Part shown: positions 18,366 through 27,653 of the stretch, in pieces | How the letters are laid out: each line of letters starts with the position of its first letter | How positions within the stretch are numbered: position 1 is the first letter of the stretch | Assembly: GCF_006517395.1 (NCBI RefSeq) | Contig: NZ_VDCY01000002.1 | Span: forward strand, 310,001 to 374,000 | Direction: 5' to 3' | From: Terrilactibacillus laevilacticus | GTDB lineage: Bacteria > Bacillota > Bacilli > Bacillales > Sporolactobacillaceae | Length of the DNA stretch: 64,000 nt | Notes under the pieces: model-generated | The model's database searches: none | Seen by the model: the letters and a program-made list of their open reading frames with translations, nothing else | Told to the model about the DNA's origin: nothing | Position numbers and translations under genes: made by a program

Positions 18366-18462
18366 CTTTAATCCCAAGCTAACTTATCAAAATTAGGACT
18401 TCCCTTTTTTCTAAATCATTGATATCATTCAACTACTCTAAACTAGAAAGGAACATCAACCA

Positions 18463-19572
18463 GTGAATCAATCAATCAAAAGAAACTTTCCCCCCTTCAG
18501 AGCAGATCAAGTTGGAAGTTTACTCCGTACTGATCGTATAAAACAAGCACGTCAACAAAAAGCTCAAGGTGAAATCACTTCAGCACAATTACGTCTTATT
18601 GAAGATGAAGAAATAAAACGTATAGTAGCTAAACAAAAAGAGATAGGATTACAAGCTGTAACAGATGGCGAATTTCGCCGAGCATGGTGGCACTTCGATT
18701 TTCTAGAAGGTTTGGATGGTGTTCAAAAGTTTGTCTCAGATAGCGGTATCCAATTCCATAACGTAACGACCAAAGCCCGTGGAATAAAAGTTGTCGATAA
18801 AATTGACTTCACCAATCATCCCATGTTAGAAGATTATAAGTTCCTACATCGTATTGCAGGAGATCATGTCGCAAAAATGACCATCCCTAGTCCTAATATG
18901 CTTTTATTTAGAGGGATTGTAGAAGATGGTGTCTACCCCTATAAGGAAGACATGTACCGCGACTTATCTCATGCATATAAAAAAGCAATAAAATCTTTTT
19001 ATGATGCTGGTTGTCGTTATTTGCAACTCGATGATACAGCTTGGGCTCATTTATGCTCTGACGAACAAAAAGAAAAACTACGTTCGCGAGGATTTGATCC
19101 TGAGGAAATGCGAGCAACATTTACAAAGACCATTAATGACGCTGTAGCCGGTCGTCCAGAAGATATGGCGATTACCATGCATATTTGCCGAGGTAACTTC
19201 CAATCAACTTGGTTGTTTGCTGGTGGATATGAGCCGATAGCTGAGGATATTTTCGAAAAATTAAATGTAGACGGTTTATTCTTAGAGTATGACAATGATC
19301 GATCTGGCGGATTTGAACCTCTTCGTTTCGTTAATCGTTCAGATCTTAATATTGTCCTTGGACTGATTACATCAAAATATGGTGAACTTGAAAATGCAGA
19401 TGACGTTAAACGCCGTATTGAAGAAGCTTCAAAATACGTTAATCTAGATCAACTTTGCCTCAGTCCACAATGCGGATTCGCCTCTACTGAAGAAGGTAAC
19501 AAACTAACAGAAGAGCAACAATGGGACAAGCTACGCCATGTTGTCAATATTGCAAATGACGTTTGGAAATAA
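18463..19572 (+). CDS. MetE C-terminal-like methyltransferase (YxjG/YxjH type)
   Basis: A 369-residue protein corresponding to the catalytic C-terminal barrel of cobalamin-independent methionine synthase, like B. subtilis YxjG/YxjH. Zinc ligands appear as MHICRGN (His and Cys) and LSPQCGF (Cys), and DGEFRR is near the front. It probably methylates homocysteine or a related thiol; the methyl donor is unknown because the N-terminal half of MetE is absent. The start is GTG. No S-box or T-box leader is visible in the short upstream gap. Confidence 0.88.
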   Translation: MNQSIKRNFPPFRADQVGSLLRTDRIKQARQQKAQGEITSAQLRLIEDEEIKRIVAKQKEIGLQAVTDGEFRRAWWHFDFLEGLDGVQKFVSDSGIQFHNVTTKARGIKVVDKIDFTNHPMLEDYKFLHRIAGDHVAKMTIPSPNMLLFRGIVEDGVYPYKEDMYRDLSHAYKKAIKSFYDAGCRYLQLDDTAWAHLCSDEQKEKLRSRGFDPEEMRATFTKTINDAVAGRPEDMAITMHICRGNFQSTWLFAGGYEPIAEDIFEKLNVDGLFLEYDNDRSGGFEPLRFVNRSDLNIVLGLITSKYGELENADDVKRRIEEASKYVNLDQLCLSPQCGFASTEEGNKLTEEQQWDKLRHVVNIANDVWK

Positions 19573-19577
19573 AAAGC

Positions 19578-19618
19578 AAACATACAAGGGAGAAAATTTC
19601 CTTCCTTGTATGTTTTAA
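19578..19618 (+). terminator. Terminator after the MetE-like gene
   Basis: ACATACAAGG pairs with CCTTGTATGT, followed by a short T tract. Confidence 0.8.
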
Positions 19619-19692
19619 TACTTATATAGGCACTAACCTCGATTGAAGGTGCTGATCTTCATCAAGATGAATGATAGTCCACTTTTTTAAGA

Positions 19693-20682
19693 CTATTGTT
19701 GAACGGATTCAACTTGATTCAATGCATAATTTAATTTCCTACCCTGCACGACATCAATAATAACCTGGCAAGTTCTTTCCTTCAGCTCTCGAAGTGACTC
19801 TTCCGTGACGTAAGCTGAGTGAGGCGTTAAGAGTATTCGATCACACGAGAAATAGGGATGATTTGATGCAGGCGGTTCCCTATCTAGGACATCGATTCCC
19901 GCCCCCTGTATCCTTCCAGATTCTATCGCATCAAGTAAATCCTCTTCGTTTATGACTGCTCCCCGGCACGTATTAATCACATAAGCCCCTTTTGGCATCA
20001 TGGCGAGCGTTTCTTTATTAACCATATTCGTTGTTTCTTCTGTTAAAGGCACATGCAAGGATAATATATTTGACGAAGAAAATAGCTCTTCAAGTGATAC
20101 TGGTTCAACTCCATGATTTAGAATCTCATCATCTGACACATATTTGTCGTATGCAATCAATCTTACTCCAAACATTTGAAGCTTGCGTGCGACAAGCCTT
20201 CCTATACGGCCAAAACCAAGAATCCCCACGGTTTGATTCTTAAACCGATAAAGTGGAAGAACATCTAATGGATCCCATTTCCCATTTCTAACCTTTTGGT
20301 CATAGTCCTTTAATTGACGAGAGAGTGCAAACATAAGGGCAATTGAATGATCTGATACTTCTTCCGTACAATAATCCGGAATATTAGCAACAGGAATTCC
20401 TCGTTCTGTAGCCGCATCAATATCAACATGATTGTAGCCAACGCCAGAGATGGATATGGCTTTACAGGCTGGTAATTGCTCGATTAACTGCCTTGGGCAT
20501 GGAAATCCAATTTGTGCGACGACCCCGTCAGCATAGGGACCATACTTTTTTAAATCTTCTTCTAATGTTTCTGAACGAGTGACTTTAAATGTAAAATCGT
20601 ATTTGTCATACACTTCTTTTTCAATCGAATGATCTGTCCATTCATCATCTAAGATCCAAACAAACGGTTTTTGATTAAGCAT
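19693..20682 (-). CDS. D-isomer-specific 2-hydroxyacid dehydrogenase
   Basis: A 329-residue NAD-dependent dehydrogenase. The dinucleotide motif is GILGFGRIGRLVARK, and the catalytic Arg, Glu and His are in NTCRGAVINEE, DVLDREPPASN and LTPHSAYVT. It looks closest to the CtBP-like branch. The ATG at 20682 follows an AGAGGGG site. It is the last gene of the ABC importer and aminotransferase unit; with a HisC-like partner it could reduce a keto acid such as imidazolepyruvate, but this is inferred from context only. Confidence 0.88.
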   Translation of the reverse strand: MLNQKPFVWILDDEWTDHSIEKEVYDKYDFTFKVTRSETLEEDLKKYGPYADGVVAQIGFPCPRQLIEQLPACKAISISGVGYNHVDIDAATERGIPVANIPDYCTEEVSDHSIALMFALSRQLKDYDQKVRNGKWDPLDVLPLYRFKNQTVGILGFGRIGRLVARKLQMFGVRLIAYDKYVSDDEILNHGVEPVSLEELFSSSNILSLHVPLTEETTNMVNKETLAMMPKGAYVINTCRGAVINEEDLLDAIESGRIQGAGIDVLDREPPASNHPYFSCDRILLTPHSAYVTEESLRELKERTCQVIIDVVQGRKLNYALNQVESVQQ

Positions 20683-20717
20683 TGGGTTCACCCCTCTATG
20701 ACTATGATCCTTCTAGA

Positions 20718-21827
20718 TTAATTCAATTGCTTCATGTTTGCGACAACTTCAGACAAGCTTTCCATAAACTTTGTATTTTGATCATGTGAACCAATGGAAA
20801 CACGAATATGAGTGTTATATCCCCAGCCTGAGCAAGGTCTAATGAGCACGCCTTTTTCCATTAATTTTTGAAAGACCTCACCTGCATCCATCTTGACATC
20901 AACGAAAATAAAATTAGTATGAGAAGGTGTAACATCAAAGTCTTGTTCTTCAAAGAATTCAACCAATCGTTTTCTTTCGGCTGAATTTTTTTCAATTGTT
21001 TTGTCTCGATGTGCTTGATCTTTTAATGCAGCATGAGCTCCAATATGGCCGACTCGATTGACACTAAATACTTCTCTTACTTTTTTCATACGATCAATGA
21101 GTGGTTTTTGAGCCATAGCATAGCCTACCCTGTTTCCTGCGAGTCCATAAAGTTTAGAAAACGTTCTTAGAACAATGACATTGGAGTATCTCTTAATAAA
21201 ATCTACGCCCGTTGTATAATGTTCTTCTTGAATAAATTCAATGTAAGCTTCATCAAGTATCACGAGAACTTGTTCTGGAACCTTATCTAAAAATGATGAC
21301 AAACGTCCTTCTTCGAGAAGCGTTCCCGTTGGATTGTTTGGATTACAGACAAAGATCATTTTAGTTTTATCGGTTATTTGAGTTAGTAATCCATCTAAAT
21401 CATAGACAAACCCATCAACTAATGGAATTTCAACAGGTTTTCCTCCCATAAGTAGCGTACTAGAACGATAGGCGGCAAATGTCGGCGTACAATAAACCAC
21501 TTCGTCTCCTTCGTTTATAAAAGCCTGACCTAATTGATTAATCAAATTATCGGCACCATTTCCAGTCACAATTTCCTCTGGTTTAATGTCATAATAATGT
21601 GCAAGATCTGAAACAAGCTCTCCGCACGTTGCTTCGGGATATAAATGGACCTCCCTAACAGCCTCTACCATTGCCTCAATCGCTTTTGGAGAAGGACCCA
21701 AAGGATTTTCATTCGACGCTAGACGAATCACTTCGTCCAAATGATAGTCCTTTTTTACTTCTTCAATGGATTTTCCGGGTATATATTCCGTTAGAAGATC
21801 TGTGTATTTCCGGTGATATAGGGTCAT
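20718..21827 (-). CDS. HisC-like aminotransferase
   Basis: A 369-residue class I/II PLP aminotransferase of the histidinol-phosphate aminotransferase family. Visible are IRLASNENPLGPSP, the GNGADNLINQL loop, FVCNPNNPTG, the PLP lysine in RTFSKLYGLAGNRVGY, and the C-terminal IRVSIG arginine. No other his biosynthesis genes surround it. It lies after an SsuABC/TauABC-type importer and before a 2-hydroxyacid dehydrogenase, so a catabolic transaminase for an imported amino acid is more likely than histidine synthesis. Confidence 0.85.
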   Translation of the reverse strand: MTLYHRKYTDLLTEYIPGKSIEEVKKDYHLDEVIRLASNENPLGPSPKAIEAMVEAVREVHLYPEATCGELVSDLAHYYDIKPEEIVTGNGADNLINQLGQAFINEGDEVVYCTPTFAAYRSSTLLMGGKPVEIPLVDGFVYDLDGLLTQITDKTKMIFVCNPNNPTGTLLEEGRLSSFLDKVPEQVLVILDEAYIEFIQEEHYTTGVDFIKRYSNVIVLRTFSKLYGLAGNRVGYAMAQKPLIDRMKKVREVFSVNRVGHIGAHAALKDQAHRDKTIEKNSAERKRLVEFFEEQDFDVTPSHTNFIFVDVKMDAGEVFQKLMEKGVLIRPCSGWGYNTHIRVSIGSHDQNTKFMESLSEVVANMKQLN

Positions 21828-21874
21828 AAAAATCCTCCTTTAAAGACTACTTGTATGATTAAGAGTCTCCTTAC

Positions 21875-22663
21875 TTACTTTTGAACTTCAAGTTCAATCG
21901 CTTTTAAACTTTCTTCACGTATAAGTTCCGTTAAGTGGTCTTTAATTTTTATGAAAGCCGGATCAGATTTGACATGATAGGTCCTAGGGTGTGACAATTC
22001 AATTGATATATCTTCCTTGATTTTACCAGGCCTTGACGTCATAACGAGGACACGACTTCCTAAAAATATGGCTTCTTCAACATCATGTGTGATAAACAGA
22101 ATGGTTTTCTTTTTCTTTTCCCAAATATTAAGTAATAGTTCCTGCATGATGAGACGTGTTTGGCTATCTAAAGCTCCAAATGGTTCATCCAGCAATAAAA
22201 TTTCAGGATCGTTGGCGAGTGCTCGTGCAATCGCCACACGTTGCTTCATGCCACCGGATAGTTGATTAGGGTAATGTTTTTCAAATCCTTTTAACCCAAC
22301 GAGTTCGATATAAGAATCTGAAATTTCTTTCCGTTCGGCTTCTTTCATCCCTTTATTTTTGAGACCAAATTGAATATTTTTTTCAATTGTAAGCCAAGGA
22401 AATAACGAATAGGCTTGGAAGACCATACCACGGTTGGATGAGGGACCAACTAATTCTTGATCACCTAAATAAATATGACCCGATGTTTGTTCTTCAAGGC
22501 CACCCACCATCCTAAGTAACGTTGACTTTCCACAGCCGGACGGTCCAAGTATGGTGATAAATTCATTCTCCATAATGTTAAAGTTAATGGTGTCTACCGC
22601 AAGAACATCGGTTTTTCCCTTATATACTTTTTGTATATTTTGTATGGTCACTTTAGGTTTCAT
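21875..22663 (-). CDS. ABC transporter ATPase (SsuB/TauB type)
   Basis: A 262-residue ATPase with Walker A GPSGCGKST, signature LSGGMKQR, Walker B ILLLDEPFGALD and the switch His in FITHDVEEA. The sequence belongs to the nitrate/sulfonate/taurine group. It starts 3 bp after the permease stop and works with the permease and lipoprotein upstream. This group also imports pyrimidines, aromatic acids and other compounds, so the substrate is not fixed by family. Confidence 0.93.
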   Translation of the reverse strand: MKPKVTIQNIQKVYKGKTDVLAVDTINFNIMENEFITILGPSGCGKSTLLRMVGGLEEQTSGHIYLGDQELVGPSSNRGMVFQAYSLFPWLTIEKNIQFGLKNKGMKEAERKEISDSYIELVGLKGFEKHYPNQLSGGMKQRVAIARALANDPEILLLDEPFGALDSQTRLIMQELLLNIWEKKKKTILFITHDVEEAIFLGSRVLVMTSRPGKIKEDISIELSHPRTYHVKSDPAFIKIKDHLTELIREESLKAIELEVQK

Positions 22664-22666
22664 GAC

Positions 22667-23536
22667 TTACCTCCCGTAATTCCAAGAAAAGAGTTTTCTT
22701 GTCACGATTTTGAGTACGACATCACAAATGAGTCCTAAAATACCGATAACAATGATGCCAAAGATGATGTTGCTTGTTCGTATCATTCGTTGTGATTCAA
22801 TGATTACGTGCCCAATACCTGAAGGCGCAGCTATCAATTCAGCAACAATGATATAGGTCCAAGCCCAGCCTAATACGAGTCGAGTAATTTCCATTATCCC
22901 CGGCATTGCAGCGGGCAAGATAACGGATTTTATAATGCCGAAATTCGTAGAACCAAGCGTGTAAGCAGCTTCGAGAAGTTCTTTTCTCACATTTCCAACC
23001 TCTACGGCAATCATCAGAACTAAAGAAAAGAAGCTTCCAACAAAAATAACAGCAATTTTCTCAGGTTCTTCAACACCAATCCACAAGATAAATAATGGGA
23101 TAAAAGCGGAGACTGGCATATATCGGACAAAGGAGATAACAGGTTCAAAAAAGGCTTCAACAACTTTAAATGTACCGATGAGGATTCCTAACGGTAAGCC
23201 AATGATCAGAGCAAGAAGGAAACCGACAAAGACACGTGATATTGTGGCTAAGATATCTGTCGCAAAACCTAATTCTGTAAATAACGTGACAGCTGAATGA
23301 ATAATGTCTGTTGGTGTAGGTAAAAATAACGGATCCACAATCTGTGTATACGTGAGACCTGACCAGACAAGTAGGATGAGGATAAAACTACTAACACTTA
23401 ATGATAAATAAAGTTTCTTCGAGATCGCTTTTTGTGGCTGAAGCCAGGATATTCTGCGTTTCGTTTCTTTCTTATTTTGTTCTTTGTACATCGGAATGGA
23501 AGTGTCATTCACGGCTGTTTTTGGTTCCTGCATCAT
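22667..23536 (-). CDS. ABC transporter permease (SsuC/TauC type)
   Basis: A 289-residue inner-membrane permease with about six helices and the cytoplasmic EAA-like loop (EAAYTLGSTNFGIIKSVILP) that docks on the ATPase. A 40-residue polar N-terminal extension precedes the first helix. ATGATG starts follow GGGAGG. It lies between the binding lipoprotein and the ATPase gene. Confidence 0.93.
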   Translation of the reverse strand: MMQEPKTAVNDTSIPMYKEQNKKETKRRISWLQPQKAISKKLYLSLSVSSFILILLVWSGLTYTQIVDPLFLPTPTDIIHSAVTLFTELGFATDILATISRVFVGFLLALIIGLPLGILIGTFKVVEAFFEPVISFVRYMPVSAFIPLFILWIGVEEPEKIAVIFVGSFFSLVLMIAVEVGNVRKELLEAAYTLGSTNFGIIKSVILPAAMPGIMEITRLVLGWAWTYIIVAELIAAPSGIGHVIIESQRMIRTSNIIFGIIVIGILGLICDVVLKIVTRKLFSWNYGR

Positions 23537-23644
23537 TCGACCTCCCTAAGATTAGTAAGCTAATAGGCGGAGAGCCTCTCTCCGCCCCATACATAAAACG
23601 TGTTTTCTATTATGATTTTTACATAAGGCCTACTCGATAAAGCA

Positions 23645-24655
23645 TTATTTAATAAATGAATAGTTGATAAGTGAATCTGCACCGGGATCTTTTTTAATGA
23701 GATCTTCTTTCAACCAGAACTTTGTGGCTTTCTCGGTTAATTCCATTAATTGACCTGGAGACTCTTTTGTACCAAAGTAGCTTTCATTTTTGGCTTGATC
23801 ATAATAACGGACCCCGCTAACAGCGCCTTTGAATTCATCACTTGTTTGACTTGTTGATTTCGCCATAATACTGATCGCGTCAGCTTCATGTGTTTTATAG
23901 TAGTCGACAGCTTGGTACCAAGACTTTACAAAAGCTTTCATTGCTTTAGGGTTTTTCTTAATGAAATCACTCCGGAAAGCAACGGTATCCTCAATAACCC
24001 CTGGCGTTGCTTTACTGTCTAAAAGAACATGACCGAAACTCGTTTTCTTAGCGTTGGTTAACCAAGGTTCCCAAGTTACAGCAGCATCTAATTTCTTAGC
24101 AACAAACGCTGACCCTGCATCACCTGCAGACATGTTTTGAATTTTAACATCTTTAACATCAATATTGTTTTTATCAAGCATGTAGAGGAACCAGAAGTAA
24201 CTTGCCCCTCCATCTGTTTGTACACCAACCTTTTTCCCTTTCAAATCTGCTAAACTTTTAATATCTTTCTTTGCGACCATTCCATCTCCGCCGTATGAAT
24301 CATCCAAAGCAACAACTTGTTGAACAGGGATGCCCGCAGCGGCTGTCATCACGTGAGTATCTACTGTAGACGCAAAGCCTTGAATAGTATTAGCAGCGAG
24401 GGCACTTCTTCTGTCTGCTACGGCTTCCATTTTAATCAATTTAACATCTAATCCATTTTTCTTGAAAAAGCCTTTTTCCTGGGCAATATATAACGGAGCG
24501 TAACCAACCCAACTGGATAAAGCGATAGCCATCTTCGTCGTTTCTTTGCTAGAAGAAGAACTGTTACCGCTAGTCTGATCTTCCTTTGATCCACATCCAA
24601 CGAGACTGATTAACAAAATAACTCCTAGAATACTAGCTAATAGCTTTTTTTTCAT
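23645..24655 (-). CDS. ABC substrate-binding lipoprotein (SsuA/TauA, NMT1-like)
   Basis: A 336-residue lipoprotein: signal peptide with lipobox LVGC at about residues 18-21, a Ser/Thr-rich linker, then an NMT1/SsuA-like periplasmic-binding fold (LSSWVGYAPLYIAQEKGFFK, LKGKKVGVQTDGG, AAVTWEPWL). It delivers the substrate to the permease encoded 108 bp downstream. R1 copy C begins 29 bp upstream of its start, so the promoter must lie within or beyond the repeat, or the unit is read from the hut operon. Confidence 0.92.
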   Translation of the reverse strand: MKKKLLASILGVILLISLVGCGSKEDQTSGNSSSSSKETTKMAIALSSWVGYAPLYIAQEKGFFKKNGLDVKLIKMEAVADRRSALAANTIQGFASTVDTHVMTAAAGIPVQQVVALDDSYGGDGMVAKKDIKSLADLKGKKVGVQTDGGASYFWFLYMLDKNNIDVKDVKIQNMSAGDAGSAFVAKKLDAAVTWEPWLTNAKKTSFGHVLLDSKATPGVIEDTVAFRSDFIKKNPKAMKAFVKSWYQAVDYYKTHEADAISIMAKSTSQTSDEFKGAVSGVRYYDQAKNESYFGTKESPGQLMELTEKATKFWLKEDLIKKDPGADSLINYSFIK

Positions 24656-24684
24656 CTGAATACCCCCACCATATTTTTTTTAAA

Positions 24685-24833
24685 GAGGTTGTTCAAAAAG
24701 TCACCAAATGATAAGCTGCGAATCTCGGCGTTGGCTCGTTTTTCCGGTCCTCATGTAGTAAAAATCTACATTCTGGTCCTCAAAACAGCGCCGCCTTGAT
24801 CTTCTTGCTTCTAATTTGTCACCTTTTTGAACA
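24685..24833 (-). repeat. R1 modular repeat, copy C (149 bp)
   Basis: Short left module plus one 29-bp central unit. The outermost CGCACTT present in other copies is missing. It separates the hutF-like gene from the second ABC importer. Confidence 0.9.
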
Positions 24834-24880
24834 GGTAATTAAATTGTTTTTTATCTTCAATTAACGCTTGTCCTATTATT

Positions 24881-24926
24881 CTAGTGTCCAAGAATTTAGA
24901 AGAGCCTTCAAGCTTCTAAGGCACTA
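24881..24926 (-). other. Long imperfect hairpin in the hutF-ABC gap
   Basis: CTAGTG and CACTAG form the outer arms, and TTAGAAG with CTTCTAA the inner stem. On the minus strand it is preceded by several UAG triplets, but no T tract follows, so it is not a plain terminator. The rest of the gap from 24927 to 25053 is A/T-rich with no feature I can support. Confidence 0.4.
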
Positions 24927-25053
24927 GATACGGTGACTATTCTAAGATGAAATATATTCCAAATTTTTTAATATATAAAAAATTGAAACAATAGGATTAA
25001 TTTTATTTTCACATAACTAAAAATAAAACTCAACTATTAAATCAAGAATTGAT

Positions 25054-26382
25054 TCAACGTTTCTTTATTTCCCACTTTTCAAATAACTGGTCAACTTTCC
25101 GAACAATTTGCTTCTCTGACATGGTCACGAGTTCGCCATCTTTCATAATTTCTTTCCCATCAACTATGACATTTTTTATGGCATTGGGTTGCAACGAGTA
25201 AACCACATTTGCAAAAAGTTCGGTTTTTGGTGATAATGACAAGTCGTTTAGATCTAAACAAATGAAATCTGCCTTCATACCGGGTTTGAGTTCTCCAACA
25301 GGTAAATTCAGCATCTTTGCGCCATTCTTTGTACCCATATCAAAAACTTGCTTAGCCGTGATACACGTACCATCGAGACGACTGACCTTCTGTAACAACG
25401 CACACATTCGCATTTCTTCAAGCACACTAATTCGATTATTGCCGCAAGCTCCATCGGAACCTAATGAAATCGTAACGCCTGATTGTGCGAGATCAGGAAT
25501 TCGAGTGATCCCATCAGATAAAAACATATTGCTGGATGGACAATAAGCAAGGTTACAGTTACGTTCACCAAGCAGCTTAATCTCGGAGTCATCGAGCCAA
25601 ACAAGATGAATGGCAATCATTCTTTCATCAAGTACACCGAGTGAATCTAAATAATGAACAGGCCTCAAGCCATATTTATCCTTAATTTCATTTACTTCAA
25701 ACATCTCTTCAGCCACATGAATATGAAAAGGGGTATCAAGCTCTTGAGCTAATCGGTGACCCGCTTGAATCATTTTTGGTGATGCCGCATGTGGACTGTG
25801 TGGTGCAGGTTGAATGGTAACCATCGGATCTCCCTGATACTTTATGGCTAGGTTTCGCGTACGAGCAACCGCATCATCAATAGACTCTCGGTACTGAATG
25901 GGGGCTCCTTCCCAATCATACATCGTTCGGGCCATCACAAATCGGATACCCAAATCCTTAGCGGCTTGAATAACTGCTTCGTCATTTTGCAAACCGTTAT
26001 CATGGATATAGAAAAAATCACTGACGGTAGTCGCACCGTATTTTAGCATTTCACCAAAAGCAAATAATGCCCCTGTATAAATAGCTTCTTCATCCATCAA
26101 GGGTGTACATCGGTATAACGCTTCATCTCGCCACTCTAAAAAAGGACGGTCAATCGCCATGCCACGTAGTAAACTTTGAAAGGAATGATTATGGGCATTA
26201 ATGGTCCCAGGTATGATGGCCTTATCTTGGTAATCAATTTGCCGAATTCCGCGATACTTTTCTTTCATTTGTTTAACCGTGCCGATCTCTTGAATGACAC
26301 CATTCTCGACTAACATGGCCTGGTCCTTTTTAAAATGATCATCAATATACATTTCACTTGCTATATATAACTGGGGCATCAT
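25054..26382 (-). CDS. hutF: HutF-like formimidoylglutamate deiminase (amidohydrolase)
   Basis: A 442-residue metal-dependent amidohydrolase of the ATZ/TRZ group. Metal ligands: NAHNHS, HIHVAEE, and Asp in SLGSDGACG. The stretch FLEWRDEALYRCTPLMDEEA resembles HutF, which converts formiminoglutamate to N-formylglutamate and ammonia. It overlaps the upstream M20 gene by 4 bp (ATGA) and ends the hut operon. No arginase-type HutG is present, so a deiminase route is plausible. Guanine or other deaminase activity remains possible from sequence alone. Confidence 0.7.
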   Translation of the reverse strand: MMPQLYIASEMYIDDHFKKDQAMLVENGVIQEIGTVKQMKEKYRGIRQIDYQDKAIIPGTINAHNHSFQSLLRGMAIDRPFLEWRDEALYRCTPLMDEEAIYTGALFAFGEMLKYGATTVSDFFYIHDNGLQNDEAVIQAAKDLGIRFVMARTMYDWEGAPIQYRESIDDAVARTRNLAIKYQGDPMVTIQPAPHSPHAASPKMIQAGHRLAQELDTPFHIHVAEEMFEVNEIKDKYGLRPVHYLDSLGVLDERMIAIHLVWLDDSEIKLLGERNCNLAYCPSSNMFLSDGITRIPDLAQSGVTISLGSDGACGNNRISVLEEMRMCALLQKVSRLDGTCITAKQVFDMGTKNGAKMLNLPVGELKPGMKADFICLDLNDLSLSPKTELFANVVYSLQPNAIKNVIVDGKEIMKDGELVTMSEKQIVRKVDQLFEKWEIKKR

Positions 26383-27653
26383 AAGTCCTCCTTATCATTT
26401 AGAGACTGATCAAGTAATAGTAAGGTATGGAGCATTGTATTAGCTGCTATTTCTATATCATCCATACTCGTAAATTCATCCGGGCAATGGCTCTTACCCT
26501 TTCTACTGGGTACGAATATCATTCCACTTCGCGTGATGGTTGCCATATGGGTAGCATCATGGCCCGCCATGCTTCCGAGGTGCATGAATTTATATGACAG
26601 TTGCCCTGCTGCAGATTCAATAGCACTTATCACAGCCGTATCCATAGGAGATGGAGGTTGATTAAGAAAAACATGTCTTTCCAATGTCATATGTTTTCTA
26701 TTTTGGAAAACTCGTTTCAAGGCACACTCCCAAGATGAAACAACTTGCCTTATCTCCTCCTCCGTTTTCCCGCGAATTTCAACGGTCAATTCCACTTCCT
26801 CTGGAATGATGTTGGCTGCATTTGGCTTAATATGCAGTTCACCAATGGTCCCAACTACTTCATCAGATGGATGGTCTCGGCAAATCGACTCAAGGAGAAG
26901 GATGCATTCGGAAGACGTTGTTAGCGCATCTTTCCGGTCGTTCATCATGGTTGTACCCGCATGATTGGCTTCTCCAATAATGCGGATTTTTTCGCGATAA
27001 ATACCTGTAATAGATGTTACAACACCTATTGGAATTTGATTTCTTTCTAACCGTTTACCTTGTTCAATATGTAACTCTAAAAAAGCTGCAATCGTTTTTG
27101 GGTCGATTTGAGCACGTTCAATATGGTCAAAATCACCTCCAGCTGCATTTAAAGCGGATTCAAGTGATAATCCTTCTTGATTTTTAACCTCTTTAATGTC
27201 ATGCGCTCGCAGCCTTTTTGTCACAATTCTACTTCCAAAGGTTGATAAACCAAAAGGATTCGGTTCTTCAGCTGAAAATGAAACACATGTAAATGGATGT
27301 CTTGTTTCTTTTCTTATTTCATGTAGTCGAGTCATAATTTCTAAACTAATTAAAACACCAAGGGCCCCGTCATACATCCCTCCATTCGGTACTGAATCAA
27401 TATGAGAACCAAAGACAATGTGGGGCAAGGTCTTCTTTCCTTCCCTTGTGGCCCAAATATTCGCTGCTTCATCGACTTTCACTTTAAGTTTAATAGCTTT
27501 AAATTGTTCAATTAACCACTCTCTCGCTTCAAGTTCTGCTTGGGTAAATGTCGTTCGATCAATACCACCTTCTTCGTTCTTACCAAATTGCGCTAGCCTT
27601 TTAAGTTGGTTTTCCAAACGACCTCGGTTAATTGATAGATTGGCTGTAATCAA
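26379..27653 (-). CDS. M20 amidohydrolase (carbamoyl-amino acid hydrolase/allantoate type) in the hut operon
   Basis: A 424-residue zinc hydrolase. Ligand motifs: GSHIDSVPNGG, YDGALG, SAEEPNPFG, LELHIEQG and the C-terminal SHCPDEFTS. Relatives cleave N-carbamoyl amino acids or allantoate. The TTG at 27653 is chosen since AGGAGGGGGG sits 5 bp before it; it overlaps hutI by 26 bp. Placed between hutI and the HutF-like deiminase, it may remove the formyl group from N-formylglutamate, replacing the usual HutG deformylase. That function is inferred. Confidence 0.8.
   Translation of the reverse strand: MITANLSINRGRLENQLKRLAQFGKNEEGGIDRTTFTQAELEAREWLIEQFKAIKLKVKVDEAANIWATREGKKTLPHIVFGSHIDSVPNGGMYDGALGVLISLEIMTRLHEIRKETRHPFTCVSFSAEEPNPFGLSTFGSRIVTKRLRAHDIKEVKNQEGLSLESALNAAGGDFDHIERAQIDPKTIAAFLELHIEQGKRLERNQIPIGVVTSITGIYREKIRIIGEANHAGTTMMNDRKDALTTSSECILLLESICRDHPSDEVVGTIGELHIKPNAANIIPEEVELTVEIRGKTEEEIRQVVSSWECALKRVFQNRKHMTLERHVFLNQPPSPMDTAVISAIESAAGQLSYKFMHLGSMAGHDATHMATITRSGMIFVPSRKGKSHCPDEFTSMDDIEIAANTMLHTLLLLDQSLNDKEDL

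Noticed and set aside
18366-18462. S-box or T-box leader before the MetE-like gene
   Set aside because: The gap is too short and shows none of the expected stems.
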